In this document: one piece after another, positions 26,193 through 37,955 of the stretch | Numbering within the stretch: position 1 is the stretch's first letter | Layout of the letters: every line of letters begins with the position of its first letter | Source of the DNA: AP-15 sp963762575 | Lineage (GTDB): Bacteria > Pseudomonadota > Alphaproteobacteria > ATCC43930 > CGMCC-115725 | Assembly: GCA_963762575.1 (NCBI GenBank) | Contig: CAVXLL010000001.1 | Span: 62,001-126,000, forward strand | Length of the DNA stretch: 64,000 nt | Direction of reading: 5' to 3' | Program-made: the position numbers and the translations under genes | Notes under the pieces: model-generated | Databases searched by the model: none | Told to the model about the DNA's origin: nothing | The model's input: only the letters and a program-made list of their open reading frames with translations

Positions 26193-27329
26193 CTACCCCT
26201 CGCTCTCCGCCCACCGCTTCATCAGCGTGTTGGAGGGGCGCGTCTCGTCGAGAAGCTTCTTGGCGGTATCGACGCCGGCGACCGGCAGAGCCTTCGGGTC
26301 TAGCAGACCGACCTGGACGAGCACGCTCGCCTGGTCCCAGTAGATGTGTTCGTGACAGATCTTGTCGCCGCGGAAATTGACGATCGCCACTGTCGGCACC
26401 TCGACATATTTGCCGGTCGGCGGCACGCCGGGCAGCAGAAAATCGATTTCGGTGTCGTGCGTGAAGCAAAACAGCATTTCGTCGACGATGCGATCGGCGC
26501 CGACCGTCCGCGAGATCGGCACCAGCCTGGTGTCGGCCGGCAGTTTCGGAATGAAATGGTGCGCATAAAAGCGGGAGAGGTCGCGCTGGCCGACACCTCC
26601 GGTCATGACCGGGACGTGATTGACGTAGGGCTGCGGGACCATCGTGCGCATTGTCGCGGCGACGTCGCGGGTGGCGAATTCGCACGTCGTATGCGTCTCC
26701 CATAGCGCCTCGAGGTCGTAATGCGGCCCGATCGCCCGGCGCAACAGGGCAATCGAGCGCGAGTGGGCGAGCCCGGCCGCTTGCTTATCGTAGGCCGGCT
26801 TGCTGGCACGATCGAAGCCGGGTGCGGCGCCGGGATAAACATAAATCGCGACCTCCGGACGGCCGGAAAAAGCCTCTTGTACACGCGCGACCGCCTCCGG
26901 CGGGGTCTGGGGATCGTTCTCGGCAAAATGGATGACGAGCGGACAGCCAACGCGCGAGACGAGGTTGAGGCCGAAATCGATGCCAAATCCGTAATAGGAT
27001 ACGGCGCAATCGACACCAGCCTCGGCCGCGGCGAGATAGGCGAGCTCGCCGCCGAGCCCGAAGCCGAGCGCGCCGACTTTCCCGGTGCACTCGCTGCGGG
27101 TGCGCAGGGTCGCCACCGCCGCCACAATGTCGTGAATCCCCCTGGAGAGGGCGGAGATCTCTGGACAGAGCGCGACATAGCCCTCGGCGGCGTAAAGATC
27201 GCCGAGCACGCGCAGTTGTCGATGATCATCCGATGCATCGGGGAGTACCAACAGCCCCGGCCCGCTACCTTTTTCCGGGACCGCGACGCAGGCGCGTCCG
27301 GATGCGATGTCGATAAATTGCCCGCTCAT
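26193..27329 (-). CDS. Dienelactone-hydrolase-like domain fused to a SnoaL-like domain; catalytic Cys and His replaced
   Basis: 378 residues. Residues 1 to about 200 have the dienelactone hydrolase alpha/beta fold. The nucleophile elbow is GFGLGG (89-94) where the family has GFCxGG, so the Cys is Gly91. The loop that normally reads YPGAxHGF is YPGAAPGF, so the His is Pro170. The acid AENDPQTP (Asp139) remains. Residues from about 210 (LEALWETHTTCEFATRDVAATM...) look like a SnoaL/NTF2-type domain. The N-terminal half is therefore unlikely to hydrolyse esters by the known mechanism. The start is at ATG 27329, with AGGGAG eight bases upstream; the longer open frame is non-coding. Confidence 0.75.
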   Translation of the reverse strand: MSGQFIDIASGRACVAVPEKGSGPGLLVLPDASDDHRQLRVLGDLYAAEGYVALCPEISALSRGIHDIVAAVATLRTRSECTGKVGALGFGLGGELAYLAAAEAGVDCAVSYYGFGIDFGLNLVSRVGCPLVIHFAENDPQTPPEAVARVQEAFSGRPEVAIYVYPGAAPGFDRASKPAYDKQAAGLAHSRSIALLRRAIGPHYDLEALWETHTTCEFATRDVAATMRTMVPQPYVNHVPVMTGGVGQRDLSRFYAHHFIPKLPADTRLVPISRTVGADRIVDEMLFCFTHDTEIDFLLPGVPPTGKYVEVPTVAIVNFRGDKICHEHIYWDQASVLVQVGLLDPKALPVAGVDTAKKLLDETRPSNTLMKRWAESEG

Positions 27330-27443
27330 GGCGATCTCCCTTTGTGGAATGGCACCCCGTTGTAGCCCCACACCCGAGCTGCTGGAACTCTCGCCCGCCG
27401 CGGTCGTGTTCTCCTGAAAACGGGAAGACAAACGGAAGCAGCG

Positions 27444-27998
27444 TTGTCCGAGCAAATCGTACGATCTAAAAAAGGGCCGACCACCCCTTCGCCAAAGCCG
27501 CCCGGGCTGGCGAATGTTCTTGCGCGCAACATTCGAACCCTGCACGAGCGGCGAGCGCGCGAAGAGGCGACTGCGACATCGGAACAACGCATCGCCGGTG
27601 CGATCACCCGTTTCAGCGGGACGATGCGGTTCGTCTACGTCCACGTCGTTGTATATGGCTTCTGGATCATCGCCAATCTCGGTTTCGTGCCGGGAGTGCC
27701 CCAATTCGACCCGTCCTTTGTGATCTTGGCGATGGTGGCGTCGGTTGAGGCGATCTTTCTTTCCACCTTCATATTGATCACGCAAAACCGGATGAGCGCC
27801 GCCTCCGAAAAGCGCGCCGAGCTCGATCTGCAGATTAGTCTGCTCGCGGAGCACGAGGTCACCAAACTCGCCGCACTCTTATCAGCGGTCGCCGATCGCT
27901 TGGGTGTGGAGACCGATGTCGACGCCGAAGTCGAGGAGCTCAAGGAAGACGTGGCTCCGGAGGCGGTATTGGACGAAATAGAGGAGCCCCGGCAATGA
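27444..27998 (+). CDS. DUF1003 membrane protein
   Basis: 184 residues. DUF1003 proteins are small inner-membrane proteins of unknown role. Two hydrophobic segments (YVHVVVYGFWIIANLGFV and FVILAMVASVEAIFLSTFILI, about 65-110) flank a short loop with PQFDPSF; the ITQNRMSAASEKRAELDLQISLLAEHE helix after them is characteristic. The acidic C-terminal tail is variable. The start is a TTG at 27444; no in-frame ATG or GTG gives a sensible N terminus. The gene overlaps the following small gene by four bases (ATGA). Confidence 0.85.
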   Translation: MSEQIVRSKKGPTTPSPKPPGLANVLARNIRTLHERRAREEATATSEQRIAGAITRFSGTMRFVYVHVVVYGFWIIANLGFVPGVPQFDPSFVILAMVASVEAIFLSTFILITQNRMSAASEKRAELDLQISLLAEHEVTKLAALLSAVADRLGVETDVDAEVEELKEDVAPEAVLDEIEEPRQ

Positions 27999-28264
27999 GT
28001 GATGGTCCCGCCCCTGCGTTCGACATCGTCGAGGAGCACGAATCCCTTTTCCTGATCCGCGCCGGATCGCGTTTCGCCGTCGTCGAAAAGCGGGCGGGCC
28101 GGATTTATCCGATGATGCCCGGCGGACGGGAAGGCGAACCGATCACCGCCGAAGGGATGGCGAACGTGACGGCCGAGCAGGGTTGGCTTCCCGAGCCCGA
28201 AGGGCGCCGGCTCTTCAAAGAACTCAGCGGACGCGGCGATCGTCTCGCTCGGGTGCTTCGGTAG
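27995..28264 (+). CDS. Small hypothetical protein coupled to DUF1003
   Basis: 89 residues, no recognised family. The N-terminal half reads as a short beta-rich segment (FDIVEEHESLFLIRAGSRFAVVEK), the rest as polar loops with a helix near the end (GRRLFKELSGRGDRL). There is no signal or membrane segment. The ATGA overlap with the DUF1003 stop (27995-27998) shows translational coupling, the strongest evidence that it is real. Confidence 0.65.
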   Translation: MSDGPAPAFDIVEEHESLFLIRAGSRFAVVEKRAGRIYPMMPGGREGEPITAEGMANVTAEQGWLPEPEGRRLFKELSGRGDRLARVLR

Positions 28265-28277
28265 ATCGGAGGACGGG

Positions 28278-29567
28278 TCAGCCGGCGGCGAGGGCTTCGA
28301 TCGCCGAGGCCCACGCTTTACAGGTGTGCCGGATATCCTCGGGCGTGTGAGCCAGCGACACGTAGTATTTCTGCTCGCCCTTCAACACGCCGCGGTCGCG
28401 CAATAGCGCATTGAACCGGCGCAGCATCTCGGCGTCGCCCCGCAAAGCGCCGCGATAGTCGCGCACCGGTGCTCCGCTGAACACGGCGTCGAATAGCGGC
28501 GGCTCGCCGGTCACCTGCGCGGCCATTCCGTGCGCCTTCAGCAGCTCGGCGAGTGCGCCCATCAGTTCGCGGCCGGTGGCGAAGAGGTGATCGTAAGCTC
28601 CCGGCCTTCGCAGGATCTCCAATGTCGCGAGACCGGCTGCCGCTGCGACCGGATTGCCGGATAACGTGCCGACCTGCATCAGAAACCCGTTGTCGCCGAC
28701 GGCGCTGCGGTCGAAATGGGCCATGATCTCGGCGCGCCCGGCGATCGCTGCGAGCGGGAAGCCGCCGCCGATCACTTTGCCCAGCGTGCAGAGGTCGGGG
28801 ACGACGCCGTAATATTCCTGGGCGCCGCCATAAGCGAGACGGAACCCGGTCACCACCTCGTCGAAGATCAAGACGACGCCGTTTTCGGCTGTGATCTTGC
28901 GCAGCCCTTCGAGAAAGCCGGGCGCCGGCGGGATGATGCGCTGGAGCGGCTCGACGATCACGCCGGCCAGCTCGTCCTTGTGCTCGCGCACCAAGCCCGC
29001 GACCACTTCGAGGTCATTGAACGGCGCTACCAAGATCTCGTCGCGCAGGCTGCGCGGGATGCCGGCTGAATCGGGAATCGGCTGTGGGAAATTGCCGGGC
29101 CGCTTCGGGGCGAGGCTCATCAGCGAATAATCGCTCATCCCGTGATAGCCGCCCTCGAATTTGAGGATCTTGTCGCGCTTGCGGAAAGCGCGGGCGGCGC
29201 GCATCGCATAGAGGTCCGCCTCGGACCCGGTGCTGACAAACCGGACCTGCTCGGCGCAGGGCACGGCGTCAACAATCGCCTCGGCGAGCTCGATTCCGAA
29301 CCGGTTGTTGGCGAAAAAGGTCGTGCCCTGCGCGACCCGCGCCTGGGCGGCGGCGGTGACCTCCGGGTGGGCATGACCGACCAGCATCGGACCGGAACCC
29401 AGCAGGAAATCGACATACTCCCTGCCGCTCTCGTCCCAGACCCGTCCGCCACGGCCCTCACGGATCACGACATCGCCGGCGAAATTGCCGAAGCTGCCGC
29501 CGGGGAGAACGCGTTTCGCCTTCTCGACGAGCCGCAGCTCGAAATCCCGCTCCGTCGCCGCGGTCAC
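28278..29567 (-). CDS. Class III PLP aminotransferase (GSA-aminomutase-like)
   Basis: 429 residues, full length. Fold-type I PLP enzyme: FVSTGSEADLYAMRAARAF (cofactor phosphate loop), IFDEVVTGFR (pyridine Asp), and LCTLGKVIGGGFP with the Schiff-base Lys near residue 260. Probable role is amino transfer in catabolism; substrate unknown. The start is GTG 29567, because AGGAGG lies seven bases upstream and the GTGA overlaps the TauD stop by four bases. It forms an operon with the TauD-like dioxygenase upstream. A paralogue is cut by the left edge of the window. Confidence 0.9.
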   Translation of the reverse strand: MTAATERDFELRLVEKAKRVLPGGSFGNFAGDVVIREGRGGRVWDESGREYVDFLLGSGPMLVGHAHPEVTAAAQARVAQGTTFFANNRFGIELAEAIVDAVPCAEQVRFVSTGSEADLYAMRAARAFRKRDKILKFEGGYHGMSDYSLMSLAPKRPGNFPQPIPDSAGIPRSLRDEILVAPFNDLEVVAGLVREHKDELAGVIVEPLQRIIPPAPGFLEGLRKITAENGVVLIFDEVVTGFRLAYGGAQEYYGVVPDLCTLGKVIGGGFPLAAIAGRAEIMAHFDRSAVGDNGFLMQVGTLSGNPVAAAAGLATLEILRRPGAYDHLFATGRELMGALAELLKAHGMAAQVTGEPPLFDAVFSGAPVRDYRGALRGDAEMLRRFNALLRDRGVLKGEQKYYVSLAHTPEDIRHTCKAWASAIEALAAG

Positions 29568-30460
29568 GACAACGCCTCCTCTGCTTCGGCGAGACAGCCC
29601 TCGGGAACGATATGGCGCTCGCGGGACAGAAAGATCGTTGTCCGCTTCATCAGGCGGCGCGCCATCGGGTCGAACGGTTCCCGCCGATGCATCGTGAGCC
29701 CGTTGTCCCACATCACAACATCGCCGACTTGCCACTCATGACGATAAACAAACTCGGGCCGTGTCGCGAAACTGTAGATTTCGTCGAGAAGAGCGGAGCC
29801 CGACGCGTCGTCCATGCCCTCGATACCAATCGTCGTCGTGGAATCGAGGTACAGCGCTTTGCTGCCTGTCGCCGGGTGCGTGTGAACCAGCGGATGCAAA
29901 ACGGGCGGCGTCTTGCGTTTCGCCTCCGTCGAGAGCACCCGGTCGACCCCCTGATAGCCGGCCAGCCGCTTTACATAGCTGAAAACCCCACGGCGGCCCT
30001 CGACGAGTCGCTTGAGCCGGTCGGGCAGCCCGGCGTAGGCGGCGGCCAAATCCACCCATGAGGTCGTGCCGCCTTCGGGCGGCAGCTCTACCGCGTAAAG
30101 CGCGGCTCCAGTCGCCGGGTTTATCATGTAGGATTGGTCGGAATGCCATTGGAGCTCGCCGTCGCCGAGGCCGCCGATAGGATTTCCCTGCCCATCCCTG
30201 AGATTCGAGATGAGACCGATTTCCGGGATGCTAGGGGAAGCCCACTCGGTGCGGACAACGCGTTCGAGCGGGCCGAAGAGGGCGCTGAAATCGGCCAGCT
30301 CGCGCTCGGCGAGAGCCTGGCGACGGACGACCATCACCGGGTGACGCGCCCATAGCTCGCGCAGCTGATCGGCTGTTAAATCGTCCAGCGGCTCCCATAG
30401 GCGCAATCCCAGCAATTCGCGGGCAAAGCTGTCGTGCAGTGACCGGCTCTCCAATCGCAT
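29564..30460 (-). CDS. TauD/TfdA-family 2-oxoglutarate dioxygenase
   Basis: 298 residues. Fe(II)/2-oxoglutarate oxygenase of the taurine/alpha-ketoglutarate type, which hydroxylates and often cleaves sulfonates, phenoxyacids or related compounds. The iron site is WHSDQSY (about residue 112) and the distal His is in WDNGLTMHRREPF, followed by RRLMKRTT with the 2-oxoglutarate Arg. ATG 30460 has GGAG eight bases upstream. Being coupled to an aminotransferase, it may open an amino-containing substrate for transamination. Confidence 0.92.
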   Translation of the reverse strand: MRLESRSLHDSFARELLGLRLWEPLDDLTADQLRELWARHPVMVVRRQALAERELADFSALFGPLERVVRTEWASPSIPEIGLISNLRDGQGNPIGGLGDGELQWHSDQSYMINPATGAALYAVELPPEGGTTSWVDLAAAYAGLPDRLKRLVEGRRGVFSYVKRLAGYQGVDRVLSTEAKRKTPPVLHPLVHTHPATGSKALYLDSTTTIGIEGMDDASGSALLDEIYSFATRPEFVYRHEWQVGDVVMWDNGLTMHRREPFDPMARRLMKRTTIFLSRERHIVPEGCLAEAEEALS

Positions 30461-30476
30461 CGGTTTTTCTCCGCTG

Positions 30477-30599
30477 GTCATTCCGGGACGGCCCGCAGGG
30501 CCGGGCCCGGAATCCATGGACACCAGTGCATCGTAGCTTATTTGGGGCCGGTGTTCATGGCTTCCGGGCTCGCGGGCGATGCCCGCGCCCCGGAATGAC
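30477..30599. repeat. Interspersed inverted repeat (CATTCCGGG family)
   Basis: GTCATTCCGGGACGG at the left end is matched by CGCCCCGGAATGAC at the right, with further inner pairing (GGAATCCATGGACACCAG against CCGGTGTTCATGGCTTCC). This is a full-length example of an interspersed repeat frequent between alphaproteobacterial genes. It lies between the clpB 3' end and the TauD start, both on the minus strand, and may end or stabilise transcripts. Confidence 0.7.
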
Positions 30600-30601
30600 T
30601 A

Positions 30602-33223
<2,622 letters not shown>

Positions 33224-33304
33224 AACCCAAACCTCGTGTCCGATAGGCCCACTGTGCCGCCGTCCGTCGGACCGGCGACTGAGTTATCCATGATGATCAA
33301 TAAA

Positions 33305-33320
33305 TGGGCCGGCCGGCCCA
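33305..33320 (-). terminator. GC palindrome after ruvX, possible terminator
   Basis: TGGGCCGGCCGGCCCA is a perfect 16-base palindrome (6-bp arms, 4-base loop) just downstream of the ruvX stop. On the minus strand it is followed by TTTATT, a weak T-run. It could end ruvX transcription before clpB. Confidence 0.4.
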
Positions 33321-33338
33321 GCGGAGCAACCGGTATAG

Positions 33339-33773
33339 TCAGGCCGTACGGGTCAGAAAATCGAGACAGCCTTGCAGGATGTAGGCGGCCGCGACGCGAT
33401 CGACGATTGCGCCGCGGCGCTTGCGGGTCAGGTCGGCAGCAATCATTTCTCGAGTGACTGCAGCAGTGGAGAGGCGCTCGTCCCACAGCACGACCGGCAA
33501 ATCACGCAGAGCGATCAGGTTTCTCGCGAACTGGCGTATCGACTGGGTCCGCGGCCCATCGGTGCCGGCGAGGGTCAGCGGCAAGCCGATGACGAGGCCG
33601 GCGATATCATGCGCATCGATCAGCGCCGAAAGGCGCGCCATATCCTCGCGAAAGCGGCGGCGCCGGATTGTCTCGAGCGGAGTGGCGATGACCCGGCGGG
33701 TGTCCGACAAAGCGAGGCCGATCGTCTTGGTTCCGACGTCGAGGCCCATCAGCCGCGCCCCGGCCGGCACCAT
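33339..33773 (-). CDS. ruvX: Holliday-junction resolvase / pre-16S rRNA nuclease YqgF
   Basis: 144 residues with an RNase H-like fold; in bacteria it trims the 5' end of 16S rRNA precursors and may resolve junctions. The active-site acids are Asp in LMGLDVGTKTIG, Glu in WDERLSTAAV and Asp in IVDRVAAAYIL. The start is placed at ATG 33773 to give the standard N terminus; the longer frame has no support. It is divergent from gatCAB across about 80 bases. Confidence 0.93.
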   Translation of the reverse strand: MVPAGARLMGLDVGTKTIGLALSDTRRVIATPLETIRRRRFREDMARLSALIDAHDIAGLVIGLPLTLAGTDGPRTQSIRQFARNLIALRDLPVVLWDERLSTAAVTREMIAADLTRKRRGAIVDRVAAAYILQGCLDFLTRTA

Positions 33774-33855
33774 ATCGCCCAGTTCCAAGGCATTGCTTAG
33801 GATCACCAACCGATGATAGCTCGTTTTGACCGCCCGTTCCGGAGATCGTGAAAGC

Positions 33856-34143
33856 ATGGGATTGGACAAAGCCACCGTCGCGCATATCGCCGCCTTGGCG
33901 CGAATCAGGCTTTCCGAAGCCGAGCTGGACCCGCTGGCGGACGAGCTATCTCACATTCTGACCTGGATGGATCAGCTGAACGAGGTCGACACCTCGGCGG
34001 TCGCTCCGATGGCGAGCGTCGCCGCGGCGGGACTGCCGATGCGGGAAGACGAGGTGACCGACGGCGGCTGCCGCGAGGAAATTCTCGCCAACGCTCCGCG
34101 CACGGCTCGCGGGTTCTTTGTCGTCCCGAAGGTGGTCGAGTGA
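33856..34143 (+). CDS. gatC: Asp-tRNA(Asn)/Glu-tRNA(Gln) amidotransferase subunit C
   Basis: 95 residues, normal size. Small belt subunit that ties GatA to GatB. Typical features are VAHIAALARIRLSEAELDPLADEL near the N terminus, ILTWMDQLNEVDTSAVAPM in the middle, and the C-terminal REEILANAPRTARGFFVVPKVVE. The ATG at 33856 is used; an upstream in-frame ATG at 33826 would only add an atypical tail. It overlaps gatA by four bases (GTGA). Confidence 0.95.
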   Translation: MGLDKATVAHIAALARIRLSEAELDPLADELSHILTWMDQLNEVDTSAVAPMASVAAAGLPMREDEVTDGGCREEILANAPRTARGFFVVPKVVE

Positions 34144-35642
34144 GCAACTCTTCGCTGCTCTCCTTTAGCCTGGCAGAAGCGCGGGACGGGCTCGCCCACA
34201 AGTCATTCTCCGCCCGCGAGCTGACGGCCGCCTACAATGACGCGGTCAGCGAGGTCGAGGCGCTCAACGCCTACATCACGCCGACCCCCGAACGGGCGCT
34301 GGCAATGGCCGACGCGGCAGATCATCGGCTTGCCAGCGGTGAGGGTTTGCCGCTCGACGGCATCCCGATCGCGGTCAAGGACCTCTATTGCACAAAGGGC
34401 GTGCTGACCACCGCGGCTTCTCACATCCTAGATGGGTTTCAACCGACCTATAAATCGACAGTCACAGACAAGCTGTGGCAGTCGGGTGCGGTGATGCTGG
34501 GCAAGGCCAATCTCGACGAGTTTGCGATGGGCTCGTCGAACACGACGAGCTGGTACGGGCCGGTCGAAAACCCGTGGCGTCGTCCTGAGCGCCAATTGGG
34601 GGATAATCGGCCACTAGTTCCGGGCGGGTCGTCGGGAGGCTCGGCGGCGGCGGTCGCCGCCCGAGCCGCGCTCGCCGCAACCGGCACGGATACCGGCGGC
34701 TCGATCCGCCAGCCGGCGAGCTTTTGCGGGATCGTCGGCCTCAAGCCCACCTATGGCCGCTGCTCGCGCTGGGGGGTCGTTGCCTACGCCTCCTCGCTCG
34801 ACCATCCCGGTCCGCTGACCCGGACGGTGCGCGACGCCGCGATCATGCTGCGCGCTATGTCCGGGCACGATCCAAAAGATTCTACCTCTGCGCCCGTGCC
34901 CGTGCCGGATTTCGAAGCCGCGCTGACGGGAGACATCCGCGGCCTGCGCATCGGCATTCCCAAGGAATACCGGGTCGAGGGCATGCCGGCGGAGATCGAA
35001 GAATTGTGGCGGCAGGGCGCGGAATGGCTGCGCGCGGCAGGAGCGGAGCCGGTCGAGATCAGCCTGCCGATGACCAAATATGCGCTGCCGACCTACTACA
35101 TCATCGCGCCGGCCGAGGCCTCCTCGAACCTCGCGCGCTATGACGGGGTCCGCTTTGGCTTGCGGGTCGAGGGCGACACCCTCGACGATTTGTACGAGCT
35201 GACGCGCGCGGCCGGCTTCGGCGCCGAAGTTCGCCGCCGTGTGCTGATCGGCACTTATGTCCTGTCGGCGGGCTATTACGATGCCTACTACTTGAAGGCG
35301 CAACGGGTGCGCACCATGATCACGCGCGACTTCGTGACGGCTTTCGAGAGGGTCGATTGTATCCTCGCTCCGACGGCGCCATCGGATGCTTTCGCCATCG
35401 GTGAGAAGACCGAAGATCCGATTGCGATGTTTCTGAACGATGTCTTCACCGTGCCTGCCAATCTGGCCGGCGTGCCGGCGATCTCGGTCCCGGCCGGGCT
35501 TTCTGGCGATGGGCTGCCGCTAGGCTTGCAGATTACCGGCCGGGCATTTGACGAGGAGACCGTGTTCCGCGTTGCCGAGGTGTTGGAGACCGCCGCACAA
35601 TTTCGCTCCTTGCCGAGCTTTGTCGCCGGAGGCGGGCGATGA
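34140..35642 (+). CDS. gatA: Asp-tRNA(Asn)/Glu-tRNA(Gln) amidotransferase subunit A
   Basis: 500 residues. Amidase-signature subunit that releases ammonia from glutamine. The Ser-cisSer-Lys triad is visible: Lys in AVKDLYCTKG (about residue 80), Ser in DTGGSIRQPASF, and the nucleophile region PGGSSGGSAAAVA. The start is the GTG at 34140 overlapping the gatC stop; the ATGA at 35639-35642 couples it to gatB. The presence of GatCAB indicates the indirect route for Gln-tRNA and/or Asn-tRNA. Confidence 0.97.
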   Translation: MSNSSLLSFSLAEARDGLAHKSFSARELTAAYNDAVSEVEALNAYITPTPERALAMADAADHRLASGEGLPLDGIPIAVKDLYCTKGVLTTAASHILDGFQPTYKSTVTDKLWQSGAVMLGKANLDEFAMGSSNTTSWYGPVENPWRRPERQLGDNRPLVPGGSSGGSAAAVAARAALAATGTDTGGSIRQPASFCGIVGLKPTYGRCSRWGVVAYASSLDHPGPLTRTVRDAAIMLRAMSGHDPKDSTSAPVPVPDFEAALTGDIRGLRIGIPKEYRVEGMPAEIEELWRQGAEWLRAAGAEPVEISLPMTKYALPTYYIIAPAEASSNLARYDGVRFGLRVEGDTLDDLYELTRAAGFGAEVRRRVLIGTYVLSAGYYDAYYLKAQRVRTMITRDFVTAFERVDCILAPTAPSDAFAIGEKTEDPIAMFLNDVFTVPANLAGVPAISVPAGLSGDGLPLGLQITGRAFDEETVFRVAEVLETAAQFRSLPSFVAGGGR

Positions 35643-37084
35643 TCGAGGGCCGCACCGGACGGTGGGAGACCGTGATCGGGCTCGAGGTCCACGCTCAGGT
35701 GGTCTCGAAGGCCAAGCTATTTTCGGGAGCGGCGACCGGATTCGGCGCCGCGCCGAACACCCAAGTCTCGCCGGTTGATGCCGCTTTTCCGGGCATGCTG
35801 CCGGATATCAACCGGTTTTGTGTCGAGCAGGCGGTGAAGACGGGGCTCGGTATCGACGCCGAGATCAGGCTCGAAAGCGTGTTCGAGCGGAAGAACTATT
35901 TCTACCCGGACCTGCCGCCCGGCTATCAGATCTCGCAATACCAGCAACCGGTCGTCGGCCGCGGCAAGATCGTTCTCGACATGCCCGACGGGACGACCCG
36001 CGAGATCGGCATCACCCGGCTGCATCTCGAGCAGGACGCGGGCAAGAGCCTGCACGACCAGCGCCCGACACTCTCCTATGTCGACCTCAACCGGGCCGGC
36101 ATCGCGCTGATGGAGATCGTCTCGGAGCCCGATCTGCGCAGCGCCGAGGAAGCCGGCATCTACCTGCGAAAATTGCGCTCGATCCTGCGCTATCTCGGGA
36201 CCTGCGACGGCAATATGGAGGAGGGGTCGCTGCGTTGCGACTGCAACGTCTCGGTGCGCCGGCCCGGCGAACCCTCCGGTACCCGCTGCGAGATCAAGAA
36301 CCTCAACTCGATCCGTTATGTCATGCAGGCGATCGAGTACGAGGCGCGACGCCAGATCGAAATCCTCGAGGAGGGCGGCACGATCGCGCAACAGACGCGG
36401 CTGTTCAACTCGGCGCGCGGGGTTACGCAGCGGATGCGCTCGAAGGAAGAGGCGCATGATTACCGCTACTTCCCCGACCCCGATCTGCTGCCGTTGGTGC
36501 TCGATCCCGAATGGGTCGCACGCCTGCGCGCCGAGCTTCCCGAGTTGCCAGATGCAAAGAAGGCGCGTTTCGTGTCGGTCTATGGTTTGTCGCCCGACGA
36601 TTCGGGCGTGCTGGTGGCCGAGAAGGAGACCGCCCAATTCTTCGAGCGGGTCGCCGCTGGGCGGGACGCCAAAACAGCCGCGAACTGGGTCATGGGGGAT
36701 CTGTTCGGCGCGTTGAACCGGCTCGGGGTCGGGATCGAGCAATCGCCGGTAGCTGCCGAGCAGCTGGGGTCGTTGATCGACCTCATTGCCGACGGCACGA
36801 TCTCCGGCCGGCTCGCCAAGGACGTCTTCGCCGAAATGGTCGCATCCGGCGCCGACCCCGAAGCGATCGTCGAGGCGAAGGGACTGCGCCAAGTGACCGA
36901 TGCGGGCGCTATCGAGGCGGCAATCGATGCTGTCCTGGCGGCCCAAGCCGCCAAACTCGCCGAATACCGCGCCGGCCGCGACAAGCTCTACGGCTTCTTC
37001 GTCGGCCAGATCATGCGCGCCACCCAAGGCAAGGCCAACCCCACCCTCGTCAATCAGATGTTGAAGGAAAAGTTGGTGGGCTAG
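35639..37084 (+). CDS. gatB: Asp-tRNA(Asn)/Glu-tRNA(Gln) amidotransferase subunit B
   Basis: 481 residues, full length. The kinase-like cradle activates Glu/Asp on the tRNA with ATP and then amidates it. Signatures are ETVIGLEVHAQV at the N terminus, FYPDLPPGYQISQYQQPV, EEGSLRCDCNVSVR with the zinc/Mg region, and RYFPDPDLLPLV. The C-terminal helical tail domain (YqeY-like) ends GQIMRATQGKANPTLVNQML. It is the last gene of the operon. A foreign-looking nuclease gene follows after 99 bases. Confidence 0.97.
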   Translation: MIEGRTGRWETVIGLEVHAQVVSKAKLFSGAATGFGAAPNTQVSPVDAAFPGMLPDINRFCVEQAVKTGLGIDAEIRLESVFERKNYFYPDLPPGYQISQYQQPVVGRGKIVLDMPDGTTREIGITRLHLEQDAGKSLHDQRPTLSYVDLNRAGIALMEIVSEPDLRSAEEAGIYLRKLRSILRYLGTCDGNMEEGSLRCDCNVSVRRPGEPSGTRCEIKNLNSIRYVMQAIEYEARRQIEILEEGGTIAQQTRLFNSARGVTQRMRSKEEAHDYRYFPDPDLLPLVLDPEWVARLRAELPELPDAKKARFVSVYGLSPDDSGVLVAEKETAQFFERVAAGRDAKTAANWVMGDLFGALNRLGVGIEQSPVAAEQLGSLIDLIADGTISGRLAKDVFAEMVASGADPEAIVEAKGLRQVTDAGAIEAAIDAVLAAQAAKLAEYRAGRDKLYGFFVGQIMRATQGKANPTLVNQMLKEKLVG

Positions 37085-37183
37085 GTCCGATAGCGCAACG
37101 CGACGAGAGCCGATTAGGATCTGGATCATCTCAATCGGCTTCTCGCCAGGGTGCTTCATTAGCCGTTTGAAGGGCGAACAGCG

Positions 37184-37955
37184 ATGGACTGGAAAGGCGC
37201 AATACAAGCCGCGCTGCAGGGTAGCTCTTCGCCGATGCATTACACCGATATCGCGCAGCAGATTGCCGAGAAGCGACTACGAAGAGACGACGAACTCGGC
37301 GCGACCCCCGCAAGCAGCGTAGTTGCCATCATTGTGGGATCGCTCAAGACGACGGCGCGCAATCCCCGTTCATCAGAACTGCTCGAGGGATTACGGATTG
37401 CGCAGTGTGCAACAAGCGGAAGATAGGGTCGAGGAAGATCTTCCGGAAACGGCCTCATCGCCGGTTACAGGAATTATTAATGCATTCGGAATGTTCTGGG
37501 AGCGATCAAAGGTACGGTGGGAGGCGCGCCCACGTATCTTTGGACAGCAGCAAGCTGGAGCAACCCCGGTAGACTTTTGCGATCAGAAGGCAGTGTATCT
37601 CCTACACAACTCCCAGGGCATTGTGTATGTCGGCCGGGTCACAGATCAGAATCTAGGACGCCGGCTGTTCCAACATACAGTTGATCGCTCAAATGGACGT
37701 TGGACGAGGTTTTCGTGGTTCGGTGTTTGGCCGGTCACCCAGAATGGTACATTGGAAACTGGTGCCGATCTCCGTCTAAACGTCGATGTGGTTATAGCTA
37801 CGATGGAGGCTGTCCTGATCGAAGGCCTAGAGCCCCGCCAGAACCGAAAAAGGGGGGGCGATTTTCAAGCGGTGGAATTTCTTCAATTTGAAGACCCGGA
37901 GCTCGAGAAAGCCCGCAAACAGGCCGTCCTCCAGTCGCTTGCTGCGCAATTGTAA
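37184..37955 (+). CDS. HARE-HTH plus GIY-YIG nuclease-like protein, one frameshift near 37391
   Basis: About 256 residues after correction. Residues 1-70 (MDWKGAIQAALQ, MHYTDIAQQIAEKRL) form a HARE-HTH (HB1/ASXL-type) winged-helix domain. The C-terminal part has a GIY-YIG-like core: AVYLLHNSQGIVYVGRV, then LGRRLFQHTVDRSNGRWTRF and a later Glu in ATMEAVLIEGLEP. The two parts are in different frames; dropping one T of the TT at 37391-37392 gives LLEG-YGLRS and joins them. The linker has FGMFWERSKVRW and QQAGATPVDF. HARE-HTH domains occur in proteins tied to modified DNA, so a defence or DNA-surveillance role is plausible. Composition is less GC-rich than gatB. Confidence 0.7.
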
